A stretch of 36,231 nt of DNA from JBATBW01 sp049662565 (GCA_049662565.1 JBATBW010000124.1:1-36231); one strand, 5' to 3'. Shown: positions 6,368-14,476, numbered from the stretch's first letter. The notes: a model not told the origin generated them from the sequence alone. Numbers and translations: made by a program.

Positions 6368-7870
6368 ATGGAAGAGTATATTTTATCGATTGATCAAGGA
6401 ACGACAAGTAGTAGAGCTATTATTTTTAATCATAATAGTGAGATAATTGCCCAGGTTAATAAGGAGTTTACTCAGTATTATCCTTATAGTGGGTGGGTAG
6501 AACACGATGCTAATGAAATTTGGTTGAGTGTTTTAAGCGTCATTAGTGAGGTGTTTATTAAATCACAGTTACGTCCTGAACAAATTAGAAGTATTGGGAT
6601 TACTAATCAAAGGGAAACGACTGTCGTATGGGATAAGAAGAGTGGATTGCCAATCTATCATGCTATTTGTTGGCAATCACGTCAAACTAGTGATATTTGT
6701 GATGAATTAAGAGCTAAGGGTTATGAGAAGATGATTAAGGATAAGACGGGGTTAGTCTTAGATGCATATTTTTCGGCTAGTAAAATTAAATGGATATTAG
6801 ATAATGTTCCGATGGCTAGAGAAAAAGCTAATAATGATGAATTATTATGTGGAACGATTGATACTTGGCTGATGTATAAGTTGAGTGGTGGTACAATATT
6901 TAAAACGGATTATTCAAATGCTTCGAGAACGATGTTATATAATATTTATGATAAGCAATGGGATGATGAGTTATTAGAGTTGTTTGAGGTACCTAGAAGT
7001 ATGGTGGCAGAAGTTTGTGATTCTAGTGGTGTTTTTGGTCAATGTGCACCATATCATTTCTTTAATTATCCAGTGACTATTAGTGGGGTGGCTGGTGATC
7101 AACAAGCGGCTTTATTTGGTCAAAATTGTTTAAAATTAGGGGAAGCAAAAAACACTTATGGTACGGGATGTTTCTTACTTATGAATACAAAAGATAAACC
7201 AATTAAGAGTGAAAAGGGGTTAATTACGACTTTAGCTTGGGGCATTAATGGTCAAGTAGATTATGCTTTAGAAGGTTCAATCTTTATTGGAGGTAGTGCC
7301 ATTAGTTGGTTAAAAGATGGAATTAAGATTATTAATAAACCACAAGAGAGTGAAGAAAAAGCTTTGAAGGTGGAAGATAACCAACAAATATATGTTGTAC
7401 CAGCTTTTGTGGGGTTAGGTGCTCCTTATTGGAATGATAAGGCAACCGGAGCGATATATGGTTTGACTAGGGCGACTAGTGATAATCATTTGTGTAAAGC
7501 TACTTTAGAGGCGATTGCTTATCAAACAAAGGATATTTTAGATGTTATGGCTTTAGAGTCTAATATTGATCTTACACGTTTGAAGGTTGATGGTAAGGCG
7601 GCGAGTAATGATTATTTAATGCAATTTCAAAGTGATATCTTACAAAGTGAAGTTGTCAGGGTATCACAATTAGAAACTACAGCTTTAGGGGCATGTTATT
7701 TGGCGGGTCTTAGTGTCAATTACTTTAAAGATATGGATGATATTTGTAATAGTTTTAAGGTTGATAGGGTGTTTAAACCACAGATGAGTAAAGAAGAGGC
7801 GCAAAGATTGTATGATGGATGGAAAAATGCCGTGGAAACAACTTGTTTTTATTGTCAAAAAAAGGTATAA
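6368..7870 (+). CDS. glpK: Glycerol kinase
   Basis: This 500-residue FGGY-family kinase makes sn-glycerol 3-phosphate from glycerol and ATP. Motifs seen: SIDQGTTSSRAIIF at the N-terminus, ITNQRETTVVWD, GTIDTWL and AGDQQAALFGQ. His230 in APYHFFNYP matches the Firmicutes site phosphorylated by HPr/PTS, so carbon control at the protein level is likely. The start is taken at 6368 because GAGGTGA lies at the right distance; an upstream in-frame codon at 6320 falls inside the preceding terminator stem. An oddity: the ATP-site motif normally VDGGA reads VDGKA, with Lys410 in place of the glycine that contacts nucleotide. First gene of the glycerol operon; no glpF is in the window. Confidence 0.95.
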   Translation: MEEYILSIDQGTTSSRAIIFNHNSEIIAQVNKEFTQYYPYSGWVEHDANEIWLSVLSVISEVFIKSQLRPEQIRSIGITNQRETTVVWDKKSGLPIYHAICWQSRQTSDICDELRAKGYEKMIKDKTGLVLDAYFSASKIKWILDNVPMAREKANNDELLCGTIDTWLMYKLSGGTIFKTDYSNASRTMLYNIYDKQWDDELLELFEVPRSMVAEVCDSSGVFGQCAPYHFFNYPVTISGVAGDQQAALFGQNCLKLGEAKNTYGTGCFLLMNTKDKPIKSEKGLITTLAWGINGQVDYALEGSIFIGGSAISWLKDGIKIINKPQESEEKALKVEDNQQIYVVPAFVGLGAPYWNDKATGAIYGLTRATSDNHLCKATLEAIAYQTKDILDVMALESNIDLTRLKVDGKAASNDYLMQFQSDILQSEVVRVSQLETTALGACYLAGLSVNYFKDMDDICNSFKVDRVFKPQMSKEEAQRLYDGWKNAVETTCFYCQKKV

Positions 7871-7907
7871 TAAATCTACAAGTTAATAAATTGTGTCAAG
7901 AGAAAAG

Positions 7908-7941
7908 AAAGACTGTTTATCCAAAAATAAGCAGTCTTTTT
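7908..7941 (+). terminator. Intra-operon hairpin between glpK and the glpA-like gene
   Basis: AAAGACTG (7908-7915) pairs with CAGTCTTT (7932-7939), with inner TTAT/ATAA pairs, followed by TTT-A. It looks like a partial terminator lowering expression of the downstream oxidoreductases, or a second site of GlpP action. It lies 20 bp before the next start. Confidence 0.55.
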
Positions 7942-7960
7942 ATGTGTAGGAGGGTAAAAT

Positions 7961-9373
7961 ATGGATGTAATTATTATTGGTGGTGGAGTAATTGGTTGTT
8001 TGTTGGCCAAAAAGTTAAGTACTTTTCAATTAAATTTAACTTTAATTGAAGCTAGTGATGATGTGGCGAATAAAACAACGATGGCTAATAGTGCCATTAT
8101 ACATACGGGTTATGACCCAGAAGAAGGAACATTAAAAGCAAAGTTAAATGTGTTAGGTAGTAAACAATATGAAAAGTTGGCTCATCAATTAAGTGCATAT
8201 TATGAACAAGTAGGATCTTTAGTTGTAGGCAATGATTTGTCACAAATTGAAGAACTTTATCAACGTTCAATTAGTCGTGATATTATTTGTGAGAAACTAG
8301 ATCAAAATCAGTTATTAGAAAAAGAACCTAATTTGAATAAAGATATTAATTATGGTTTGTATTTTCCGCAAACAGCGATTGTCAATCCCATGGAAATTGC
8401 GATTAATAGTATGGAAGTAGCCTTAATTAATGAGACTAAATTAGTGTTAAATGAAGAAGTTATTAATATTGAAAAAGATGATTTGGGTTTTGTTGTTACA
8501 ACTACTAAAAATACTTATCATTGTGATATTGTGATTAATTGTAGTGGCGTTAATAGTAGTAAGGTTTATGAGTTGATTAATCCGCATCAAAATGAATATT
8601 CGATCACTTGTAAGAAGGGTGAATACTATGTCATGGATAAAAACTATGAAAACTTAATTAATCATATTATTTTCCCGCTTCCAGATGAAAATGGGAAAGG
8701 AGTATTATTGGTTAAGAGTTATGGTAAGAATATTTTAGTAGGACCAACTAGTTTAGTGATGGATAATGATGACGAAAGCAATACAGAAATGGGATTAAAT
8801 GATGTCAAAACTAAGGCGAAAAAACTTATTTCTCATATCGATTATCGTCAAGTTATTCGCAGTTTTGCGGGAGTTCGGGCTACTACTAATCGTCATGATT
8901 TTATTATTGAGGAAAGTAAGATAAATAATTTTTATAATATTGGGGGTATTGATTCTCCGGGTTTAGCAAGTGCGCCAGCTATTGTGGATTATTTTATTAA
9001 TGATATATTGAAAGCATCGTTAGTTAAAAAGGAAGTGTATGAGGATAGTTGTCCACATTTCATTTGTGTTGATAAGTTATCTTTAGAAAAGAAACAGGAA
9101 GCATTTAAACATAATTGTAATTATGGTAAGATTGTTTGTCGTTGTGAGAATGTTTCTTATCAAGAAATTATGGATAGTTTGCATCGTTTATGTCACGCTA
9201 ATAGTGTGGTGGGAGTAAAGAAAAGAGTAAGATGTGGTATGGGTCGTTGTCAAGGTGGTTTTTGTGAAAATCAAATTGTCAAAATGATTTCGCAAGAATT
9301 GAATATTCCACTTAAAGAAGTTAATTATAAAGGGGAAGATACTCCGATTTTAAAAGAAAGTATTGGTGATTAA
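7961..9373 (+). CDS. FAD-dependent glycerol-3-phosphate dehydrogenase-like protein (GlpA type, with BFD-like Fe-S domain)
   Basis: This 470-residue protein has an N-terminal FAD Rossmann motif (VIIIGGGVIGC) and a DAO-type oxidoreductase fold with RSFAGVRATTNRHDF and IGGIDSPGLASAPA. Its C-terminal cysteine cluster (CRCENV, around residue 393, then RCGMGRCQGGFC) is of the bacterioferritin-associated ferredoxin [2Fe-2S] type. This domain order matches the GlpA-like proteins of anaerobic Firmicutes and Thermotoga that oxidise glycerol 3-phosphate to dihydroxyacetone phosphate together with the next two proteins. AGGAGGG precedes the start. Directly after glpK, so the role in glycerol breakdown is well supported; the electron acceptor is not known. 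Confidence 0.85.
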   Translation: MDVIIIGGGVIGCLLAKKLSTFQLNLTLIEASDDVANKTTMANSAIIHTGYDPEEGTLKAKLNVLGSKQYEKLAHQLSAYYEQVGSLVVGNDLSQIEELYQRSISRDIICEKLDQNQLLEKEPNLNKDINYGLYFPQTAIVNPMEIAINSMEVALINETKLVLNEEVINIEKDDLGFVVTTTKNTYHCDIVINCSGVNSSKVYELINPHQNEYSITCKKGEYYVMDKNYENLINHIIFPLPDENGKGVLLVKSYGKNILVGPTSLVMDNDDESNTEMGLNDVKTKAKKLISHIDYRQVIRSFAGVRATTNRHDFIIEESKINNFYNIGGIDSPGLASAPAIVDYFINDILKASLVKKEVYEDSCPHFICVDKLSLEKKQEAFKHNCNYGKIVCRCENVSYQEIMDSLHRLCHANSVVGVKKRVRCGMGRCQGGFCENQIVKMISQELNIPLKEVNYKGEDTPILKESIGD

Positions 9374-9374
9374 G

Positions 9375-10619
9375 ATGAAAAGATATGACTTAGTTATTAT
9401 TGGTGGGGGTTGTTGTGGCCTTAGTTGTGCGGTAGAGAGTTTTGATTTGGGTATTAAGAATATTTTAGTTATTGAAAAGAATGAAAGTTTGGGTGGTATC
9501 TTAAATCAATGTATTCATAATGGGTTTGGTTTAAAAACCTTTAAAGAGGAATTAAGTGGACCGATGTATGCCCAAAGATATATCGATCAAATTAAGGAAA
9601 GAAATATTGATTATCGTCTTAATACGACCGTTAGTAATGTGAGTAGTGATAAAGTAGTAAGTTATAGTAATGAAGTAGAAGGTTTTGTCGAAGTACAAGC
9701 TGGTGCGGTAGTATTAGCTTTAGGAGCGATTGAAAAGACTTATAATAGTTTGTCGGTGGCAACTAAACGTTTAAGTGGAATATATAGTGCGGGTAATGCG
9801 CAAAAGTATTTAAATATTGATGGCTATTTGGTTGGGAAAAAAGTATTAATTGTGGGTAGTGGTGATATTGGTTTAATTATGGCAAAAAGAATGACTTTAG
9901 AGGGGGCAAAGGTTTTAGGGGTTGTGGAAATATTGCCTTATTCTAATGGGTTGAATCGTAATATTGTTCAATGTCTTCATGACTTTGATATTCCTTTATA
10001 TTTATCATATAAAGTTAAACAAATTATTGGTGATAAGAAAGTAGAAAAGGTTATTATTAATCAAATTGATGAGAACTTTAATTATATTGATAATCAAGAA
10101 ATAGTTTTTGATGTCGATTGTGTATTATATTCAGTTGGTTTATTGCCAGATACTAATATTTGTTGTAATTTGCAAAAAGATGTCAATGGGAAGGTGTTAG
10201 TTGATCAAAATTATATGACAAGTAGTGATGGTATCTTTACTTGTGGTAATGGTTTACACGTTCATGACTTAGTGGATTATGTTACTTTTGAAGCTAAAAG
10301 ATGTGCTTTAGGGGTGTTTAATTACCTTAATGATAATCCGACTAATTGTGATATTAATGTAGTTAATATGGATAATGTTAGTTATATTATTCCGCAAAAA
10401 ATTAATTATTATGATAAGTTTGTCAATTTAATGTTTCGGGTAAAAAAACCTATTAATAATTGTGATATTGAAATTATTTGTGATGGTACAGTAGTCAGAA
10501 AGTTACATCAAGAACAATTATTGCCTTCATTAATGGTGGATTTAATTGTAACGAAAAACGATTTAGTGAATTGTCAAAAAGAACTTTCAATTAAGATTAA
10601 GGAGGTAAATCATGACTAA
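9375..10619 (+). CDS. FAD/NAD(P)-dependent oxidoreductase, partner of the GlpA-like enzyme
   Basis: This 414-residue protein has two dinucleotide-binding motifs: VIIGGGCCGLS near the N-terminus for FAD, and VLIVGSGDIGLIMAKR around residue 160 for NAD(P)H. The stretch GIFTCGNGLHVHDLVD is the usual flavoprotein ATG/GD-type motif region. It belongs to the pyridine nucleotide-disulfide oxidoreductase fold but lacks a clear redox CxxxxC pair. It probably moves electrons from the GlpA-like subunit to NAD or another carrier. The ATG at 9375 is one base after the upstream stop; a TTG at 9363 is possible but would overlap the previous gene. It overlaps the next gene by 8 bp. Confidence 0.82.
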   Translation: MKRYDLVIIGGGCCGLSCAVESFDLGIKNILVIEKNESLGGILNQCIHNGFGLKTFKEELSGPMYAQRYIDQIKERNIDYRLNTTVSNVSSDKVVSYSNEVEGFVEVQAGAVVLALGAIEKTYNSLSVATKRLSGIYSAGNAQKYLNIDGYLVGKKVLIVGSGDIGLIMAKRMTLEGAKVLGVVEILPYSNGLNRNIVQCLHDFDIPLYLSYKVKQIIGDKKVEKVIINQIDENFNYIDNQEIVFDVDCVLYSVGLLPDTNICCNLQKDVNGKVLVDQNYMTSSDGIFTCGNGLHVHDLVDYVTFEAKRCALGVFNYLNDNPTNCDINVVNMDNVSYIIPQKINYYDKFVNLMFRVKKPINNCDIEIICDGTVVRKLHQEQLLPSLMVDLIVTKNDLVNCQKELSIKIKEVNHD

Positions 10620-10950
10620 TATGATCTGTATTAGTTGTCCTAAAGGGTGTCAACTACAAGTGGATGATAAATTACAAGTAAGCGGGAATGGTTGTCCAAA
10701 TGGTGTTAAGTATGCGATTAATGAGATTACTAATCCGACAAGAGTATTAACAACTACCATTAAAATTGAAAATGGTTTATATAATCGTTTGCCAGTTGTT
10801 AGTAATAAACCTTTACCAAAAGATAAAATAATTCCTGCGATCTTAAAACTTCGAGAAATTAGTGTTTGTTCACCAGTTAAGTGTCAACAAGTAGTGTATG
10901 CGAATATTTTAGGTTTGGGTATTGATATCATTGCGAGTTGTGATATGTAA
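10612..10950 (+). CDS. DUF1667 zinc-finger-like protein of the glycerol operon
   Basis: This 112-residue protein has an N-terminal CxxC (CISCPKGC) and later cysteines (NGCPN, SVCSPVKC), the DUF1667 pattern. In anaerobes this small protein is encoded beside the two FAD oxidoreductases above and is thought to be an electron-transfer or metal-binding subunit. AAGGAGG lies just upstream, inside the previous gene, so the genes are coupled. A terminator follows 5 bp after the stop, so it closes the operon. Confidence 0.8.
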   Translation: MTNMICISCPKGCQLQVDDKLQVSGNGCPNGVKYAINEITNPTRVLTTTIKIENGLYNRLPVVSNKPLPKDKIIPAILKLREISVCSPVKCQQVVYANILGLGIDIIASCDM

Positions 10951-10954
10951 AAAG

Positions 10955-10974
10955 AAGGGGAAACCCTTTTTTTT
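10955..10974 (+). terminator. Terminator of the glycerol operon
   Basis: AAGGG-GAAA-CCCTT (10955-10968) is a short stem with a stable GAAA tetraloop, followed by a T-run to 10974. Confidence 0.75.
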
Positions 10975-11000
10975 ATGTTTAAAAGATATAATTATTAAAA

Positions 11001-11098
11001 GTCGTTGTATTTTTTGTATATTTATCTACAAATGTCGTTGCACTTTTTGTGGTAATATTACAAAAATCATTGCGTTTTTTGTGAATTGTTGATATTAT
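11001..11098 (+). promoter_or_regulatory. Promoter with three 18-bp direct repeats
   Basis: The copies are GTCGTTGTATTTTTTGTA (11001), GTCGTTGCACTTTTTGTG (11034) and ATCATTGCGTTTTTTGTG (11066), spaced 33 and 32 bp, about three helical turns. The third overlaps a -35 (TTGCGT, 11070-11075) that has TATTAT (11093-11098) 17 bp downstream. This looks like a cooperative operator for an unknown regulator of the ATPase gene. Confidence 0.6.
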
Positions 11099-11129
11099 TG
11101 GATAAAGAAGTAAGAGATTGGAGGGTTTT

Positions 11130-12416
11130 ATGTATCGTTATGCAATTAGTCAGCTTGAGGCATGGAAAATTAAAAATAATCGTAAGCCTCTTATTATTGA
11201 AGGAGCAAGACAAGTAGGTAAGACTTGGTTGATGAAAGAGTTTGGAAAGACTTTTAAGGATTATCTATATGTGAATTTTGATAATAATCAACAAATGAAT
11301 AACTTGTTTAGTGCGAATTTGGATATTCGACGGATAATTGAAGGTATTGAGATTTATTGTGGAAAGAAAATTGACCCCCAAAATACGCTTTTAATCTTTG
11401 ATGAAATTCAGGAAGTTCCTACAGCTTTAAGCAGTTTAAAGTATTTTTATGAAAATGCACCGGAGTATTATATTGTTTGTGCCGGTTCTCTTTTGGGTAT
11501 TGCTTTACATCAGGGTACATCATTTCCGGTTGGGAAAGTAGATTTTATTAAGTTGTATCCGATGTCTTTTAAAGAGTTTATGTTAGCATTAGGGGAAGAT
11601 AATTTAGTGCAGCTTCTTCAAAATAAAGACTATGATATGATTAAGAATTTTAAAGATAACTTTATTGATAAACTTAAACAGTATTATATTGTAGGTGGGA
11701 TGCCAGAGGTAGTGCAAAGTTATGTTTATGAAAAGGATTTTAATTTAGTGAAGGATATTCAAAAACGAATATTAAATGCTTATGAAATGGATTTTTCTAA
11801 ACATGCTCCTTATAATATTGTTCCTAAAATTAGAATGATATGGAATTCCATACCTTCCCAATTAGCTAAAGAAAACCGTAAATTTATTTATGGTAATTTA
11901 AAAGAAGGCGCAAGAGCAAAAGAGTTTGAAATAGCTCTTTTGTGGTTATCGGATTGTGGTCTTGTTCATAAGGTTCATCGGATTAACCAAGCAAGTTTAC
12001 CATTAAAAGCTTATGAAGATATTAAAGCTTTTAAGTTGTTTTTGTTAGATGTGGGTTTGCTTTCTTGTATGAGTGGATTGAACAGTGAAACGATATTAGA
12101 TGGTAATGATTTGTTTAAGGAATTCAAAGGATCTCTTAGTGAACAATATGTTTTGCAACAATTAAAGACGTTAAAGGATATTGATGTATATTATTATACT
12201 AATGAGCGAAATAGTTGTGAGGTTGATTTTGTGGTAGATAATAAAGGGCTAATTATACCAATTGAAGTTAAAGCAGAGATAAATTTATCGGCGAAGAGTT
12301 TAAAGGTTTATTGTAATAAGTTTCAACCGCAGTTCGCAATTAGGACGGCAATGACTGACTATAAAGCGGAAGATTGGTTAATCAATTTACCGTTGTATTT
12401 AATTGAAGAAATGTAA
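11130..12416 (+). CDS. Orphan AAA ATPase with C-terminal DUF4143
   Basis: This 428-residue protein has a P-loop (GARQVGKTWL, around residues 27-36) and a Walker B (LLIFDEIQ, around 89-96). An arginine-rich sensor region follows, and the C-terminal DUF4143 module contains CEVDFVVDNKGLIIPIEVK, a PD-(D/E)XK-like pattern. Such ATPases are common single genes in gut anaerobes, and their function is not established; ideas include stress, defence or selfish-gene roles. The start at 11130 follows GGAGGG at a good distance; an in-frame TTG at 11118 would place that Shine-Dalgarno inside the gene. It is a single-gene unit with its own repeat-bearing promoter and terminator. Confidence 0.85.
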   Translation: MYRYAISQLEAWKIKNNRKPLIIEGARQVGKTWLMKEFGKTFKDYLYVNFDNNQQMNNLFSANLDIRRIIEGIEIYCGKKIDPQNTLLIFDEIQEVPTALSSLKYFYENAPEYYIVCAGSLLGIALHQGTSFPVGKVDFIKLYPMSFKEFMLALGEDNLVQLLQNKDYDMIKNFKDNFIDKLKQYYIVGGMPEVVQSYVYEKDFNLVKDIQKRILNAYEMDFSKHAPYNIVPKIRMIWNSIPSQLAKENRKFIYGNLKEGARAKEFEIALLWLSDCGLVHKVHRINQASLPLKAYEDIKAFKLFLLDVGLLSCMSGLNSETILDGNDLFKEFKGSLSEQYVLQQLKTLKDIDVYYYTNERNSCEVDFVVDNKGLIIPIEVKAEINLSAKSLKVYCNKFQPQFAIRTAMTDYKAEDWLINLPLYLIEEM

Positions 12417-12456
12417 AAAAAACTGTGCTTAGTTAGTCTAAACACAGTTATTTTTT
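12416..12456. terminator. Bidirectional terminator between convergent genes
   Basis: AACTGTG (12421-12427) pairs with CACAGTT (12443-12449), with inner TTAG/CTAA pairs. A's flank the left arm and seven T's follow the right, so it can serve both the ATPase and the convergent ybjQ-like gene. Confidence 0.8.
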
Positions 12457-12776
12457 TATTCTATTACGACTGCTGTTCCGGATACTGATACCATCAACAT
12501 ACCGTTGTCAGTTCCAAGTACTTCATAATCAACATCGACTCCTACTACGGCGTTTGCGCCCATTTGGCTTGCGCGATTTTCCATTTCCGCTAGTGCTTGT
12601 ACCCGTGCTTGAAGTAGTTCGTCTTCATAGCCTTCACTTCGGCCACCAAAGATATTTCTAAAGCCAGCTCCAATATCTTTAAACATATTAATACCAGTGA
12701 TTACTTCGCCAAAGACAATTCCTTTGTATTCTTTAATGCTTTTTCCTTCAATGACATTTGTTGTAGTTATGATCAT
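12456..12776 (-). CDS. YbjQ/UPF0145 family protein
   Basis: This 106-residue protein matches the YbjQ family throughout: MIITTTNVIEGKSI at the start, GEVITGINMFKDIGAGFRNIFGGRS, LLQARVQALAEM and GANAVVGVDVDYEVLG. The family forms pentamers and is labelled putative heavy-metal-binding from its fold; its physiological role is unknown. Length is typical. AAAGGAGGC precedes the start. It is a stand-alone gene. Confidence 0.9.
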   Translation of the reverse strand: MIITTTNVIEGKSIKEYKGIVFGEVITGINMFKDIGAGFRNIFGGRSEGYEDELLQARVQALAEMENRASQMGANAVVGVDVDYEVLGTDNGMLMVSVSGTAVVIE

Positions 12777-13005
12777 AAAAGCCTCCTTTATATTTATATT
12801 ATAGCATGTAAAAATACAAAAGTGATAAAAGACTATTTATGAGTAGAACCTTGAATGATTGAATTGTAAATTGTGTATAAAAACATATGATTATTTTATA
12901 TTTAATTAAATATATCGATTTTTAATGATATAATCTAAATACTAACCATAAAATATACATAAATTTGTGTGTATCGGCTCTATTAATTGCGAAGGGGGAA
13001 TTTAG
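12777..13005. promoter_or_regulatory. Divergent intergenic region before yhfZ
   Basis: The region has a -10 TATAAT (12929-12934) for yhfZ and an imperfect inverted repeat around 12950-12975 (TATACA with TGTGTGTA) that could be an operator. The yhfZ Shine-Dalgarno is GAAGGGGG (12991-12998), an unusual five-G run compared with the GGAGG or GAGGTG used by its neighbours. Confidence 0.45.
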
Positions 13006-13929
13006 ATGAAGTATAGTAATGTGTTATTAAGTAAAAATGGGATAGCAACAATAAAAATATCTCGCGAAATTTTAAAGTATAAAATTGGAGATAAAATACC
13101 TACAGTTTCAGAATTGTGTGAACAACTTAATATTGGCCGTGGAACATTTCAATCATCTGCTTCTTTGTTGCAAAATTATAACGCTTTTAAATTGGAATCT
13201 AGAGGGCATCTTGGAAGTTTTTTGGTAAGTAAAAACACTAAAATACTTTTGGAGTTCGCTTCAATTTACAATATTGTTGGAGTAATGCCATTGCCTTATT
13301 CGAAGAGGTATGAGGGGCTAGCTTCGGGTTTGATATTGGCTATGAAAAATAATTATGATGTGCCTGTAAGTATGGCATACATGAGAGGGGCTAAAAATCG
13401 TATTTCAATGATGCTATCGGGACGCTATGATTATGCAATAATTTCTAAATATGCCGCTACTAATTATTTAAAGGAATTTGATGATATTAGAATTGTGAAG
13501 AGTTTTGGGAAACATTCTTATCTTGGTTCGCATGTTTTAATGTTTAATGATAAAGTTGCAAAGGAAATATTTAATGGGATGAAAGTTGGCATTGATATTG
13601 ATTCTATCGACCAATTAGAGTTAACAAACAGAATTTTTGAAGGTTATAATGTTGAGTTTTATAATGTTGACTATTCGCATATCTTAAAAAAGGTTATAAG
13701 TGGTGAAATAGATGCTGCTATATGGAATAAAGATGAAGTAGTAGATAAATTTATAGATATTTATTGTGAAGAAATAGGCAGTGAAAATGATTCTGATACT
13801 GAAGCGGTTATTGTCGTCAGTAAGGAAAATGAAGAAATGGCAGCACTTTTAAATGAAATAATCGATATTGAAATAGTTCTGAGTGTCCAAGCAAAAGTCA
13901 TTTCAGGGGATATGATTCCGAGCTACTAA
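13006..13929 (+). CDS. yhfZ: YhfZ-like transcriptional regulator
   Basis: This 307-residue protein has an N-terminal winged-helix region (GDKIPTVSELCEQLNIGRGTFQSSASLLQ, around residues 28-56) resembling GntR-type HTH domains. The C-terminal half resembles a periplasmic-binding-protein fold (GLASGLILAMKNNYDVPVSMAY, GRYDYAIISKYAA, LGSHVLMFND). This is the YhfZ layout and suggests a small ligand controls DNA binding. It is transcribed with the cluster and separated by 190 bp from yhfU, which has its own promoter and a candidate operator (14079-14096). It would be the local regulator of the yhf genes; the ligand is unknown. Start chosen at the ATG 7 nt after GGGGG. Confidence 0.85.
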   Translation: MKYSNVLLSKNGIATIKISREILKYKIGDKIPTVSELCEQLNIGRGTFQSSASLLQNYNAFKLESRGHLGSFLVSKNTKILLEFASIYNIVGVMPLPYSKRYEGLASGLILAMKNNYDVPVSMAYMRGAKNRISMMLSGRYDYAIISKYAATNYLKEFDDIRIVKSFGKHSYLGSHVLMFNDKVAKEIFNGMKVGIDIDSIDQLELTNRIFEGYNVEFYNVDYSHILKKVISGEIDAAIWNKDEVVDKFIDIYCEEIGSENDSDTEAVIVVSKENEEMAALLNEIIDIEIVLSVQAKVISGDMIPSY

Positions 13930-14037
13930 ATAGATATATTTTTATAAAACAATTAATATTAAATAGAGGGGGATCTAAGCTATTATTGTATGGTTTATGG
14001 TGCTCTTTTTTAATACTGAAATATTATTAAAATTTAT

Positions 14038-14096
14038 TTGACACAATTTTAGATGTGTGGTAGTCTAATTGTAACAAGTATACGGAATACGGTATA
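14038..14096 (+). promoter_or_regulatory. Promoter and candidate YhfZ operator of the yhf operon
   Basis: TTGACA (14038-14043) and TAGTCT (14061-14066) are 17 bp apart. Just downstream of the expected start of transcription is TATACGGAATACGGTATA (14079-14096), with TATAC/GTATA arms and a nested ATACGG direct repeat. A repressor bound there would block elongation or initiation. Confidence 0.65.
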
Positions 14097-14119
14097 TTGA
14101 ATATATGAAAGGAGGATAT

Positions 14120-14476
14120 ATGAAAATTGTAGTGGGAGGACAGATGGACAAGCAGGCCATTGCTAGATTAGTGACAGATATCGTTGGCGATAAAGCTCAA
14201 GTTGAAATCAAAAGTGATATTGAGGCAACTATAGCGATACAGACTAAGCAAGCAGATTATTATCTTGGTGCATGTTCGACAGGTGCCGGTGGAGCATTAG
14301 GGATTGCTACTGGCTTGTTGGGCATGGATAAATGTGTGTCAGTTAGCACTCCAGGAAAAACAATGTCGCAATCAGAAATTGAAGATGCGGTAAAGAACGG
14401 AAAAGTTGCATTCGGTTTTGTAAATTACGATATTGAAAAAGTAGTACCTATGCTTTTGAAAGCACTTATAAAATAA
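14120..14476 (+). CDS. yhfU: YhfU (DUF2620) protein
   Basis: This 118-residue protein belongs to DUF2620, whose E. coli member is YhfU. It has a glycine-rich central stretch (LGACSTGAGGALGIATGLLG) and alternating helix/strand pattern like a small PTS-IIB or nucleotide-binding domain. Function is not known. The start is taken at 14120, not at the in-frame ATG 15 bp upstream, because that ATG is part of the sequence ATGAAAGGAGG that supplies the Shine-Dalgarno. The gene is 13 bp before yhfT, and its conservation beside this transporter suggests a paired role in uptake. Confidence 0.87.
   Translation: MKIVVGGQMDKQAIARLVTDIVGDKAQVEIKSDIEATIAIQTKQADYYLGACSTGAGGALGIATGLLGMDKCVSVSTPGKTMSQSEIEDAVKNGKVAFGFVNYDIEKVVPMLLKALIK

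Noticed and set aside
7819..8049. Open frame overlapping the glpK end and the glpA-like start
   Set aside because: It is out of frame with both real genes, crosses the intergenic hairpin and resembles no protein.
14002..14025. Seven-codon frame (ATGGTTTATGG...) downstream of the G-rich site before yhfU
   Set aside because: The distance from the G-run is about 17 nt, too long for initiation, and such short frames arise by chance.
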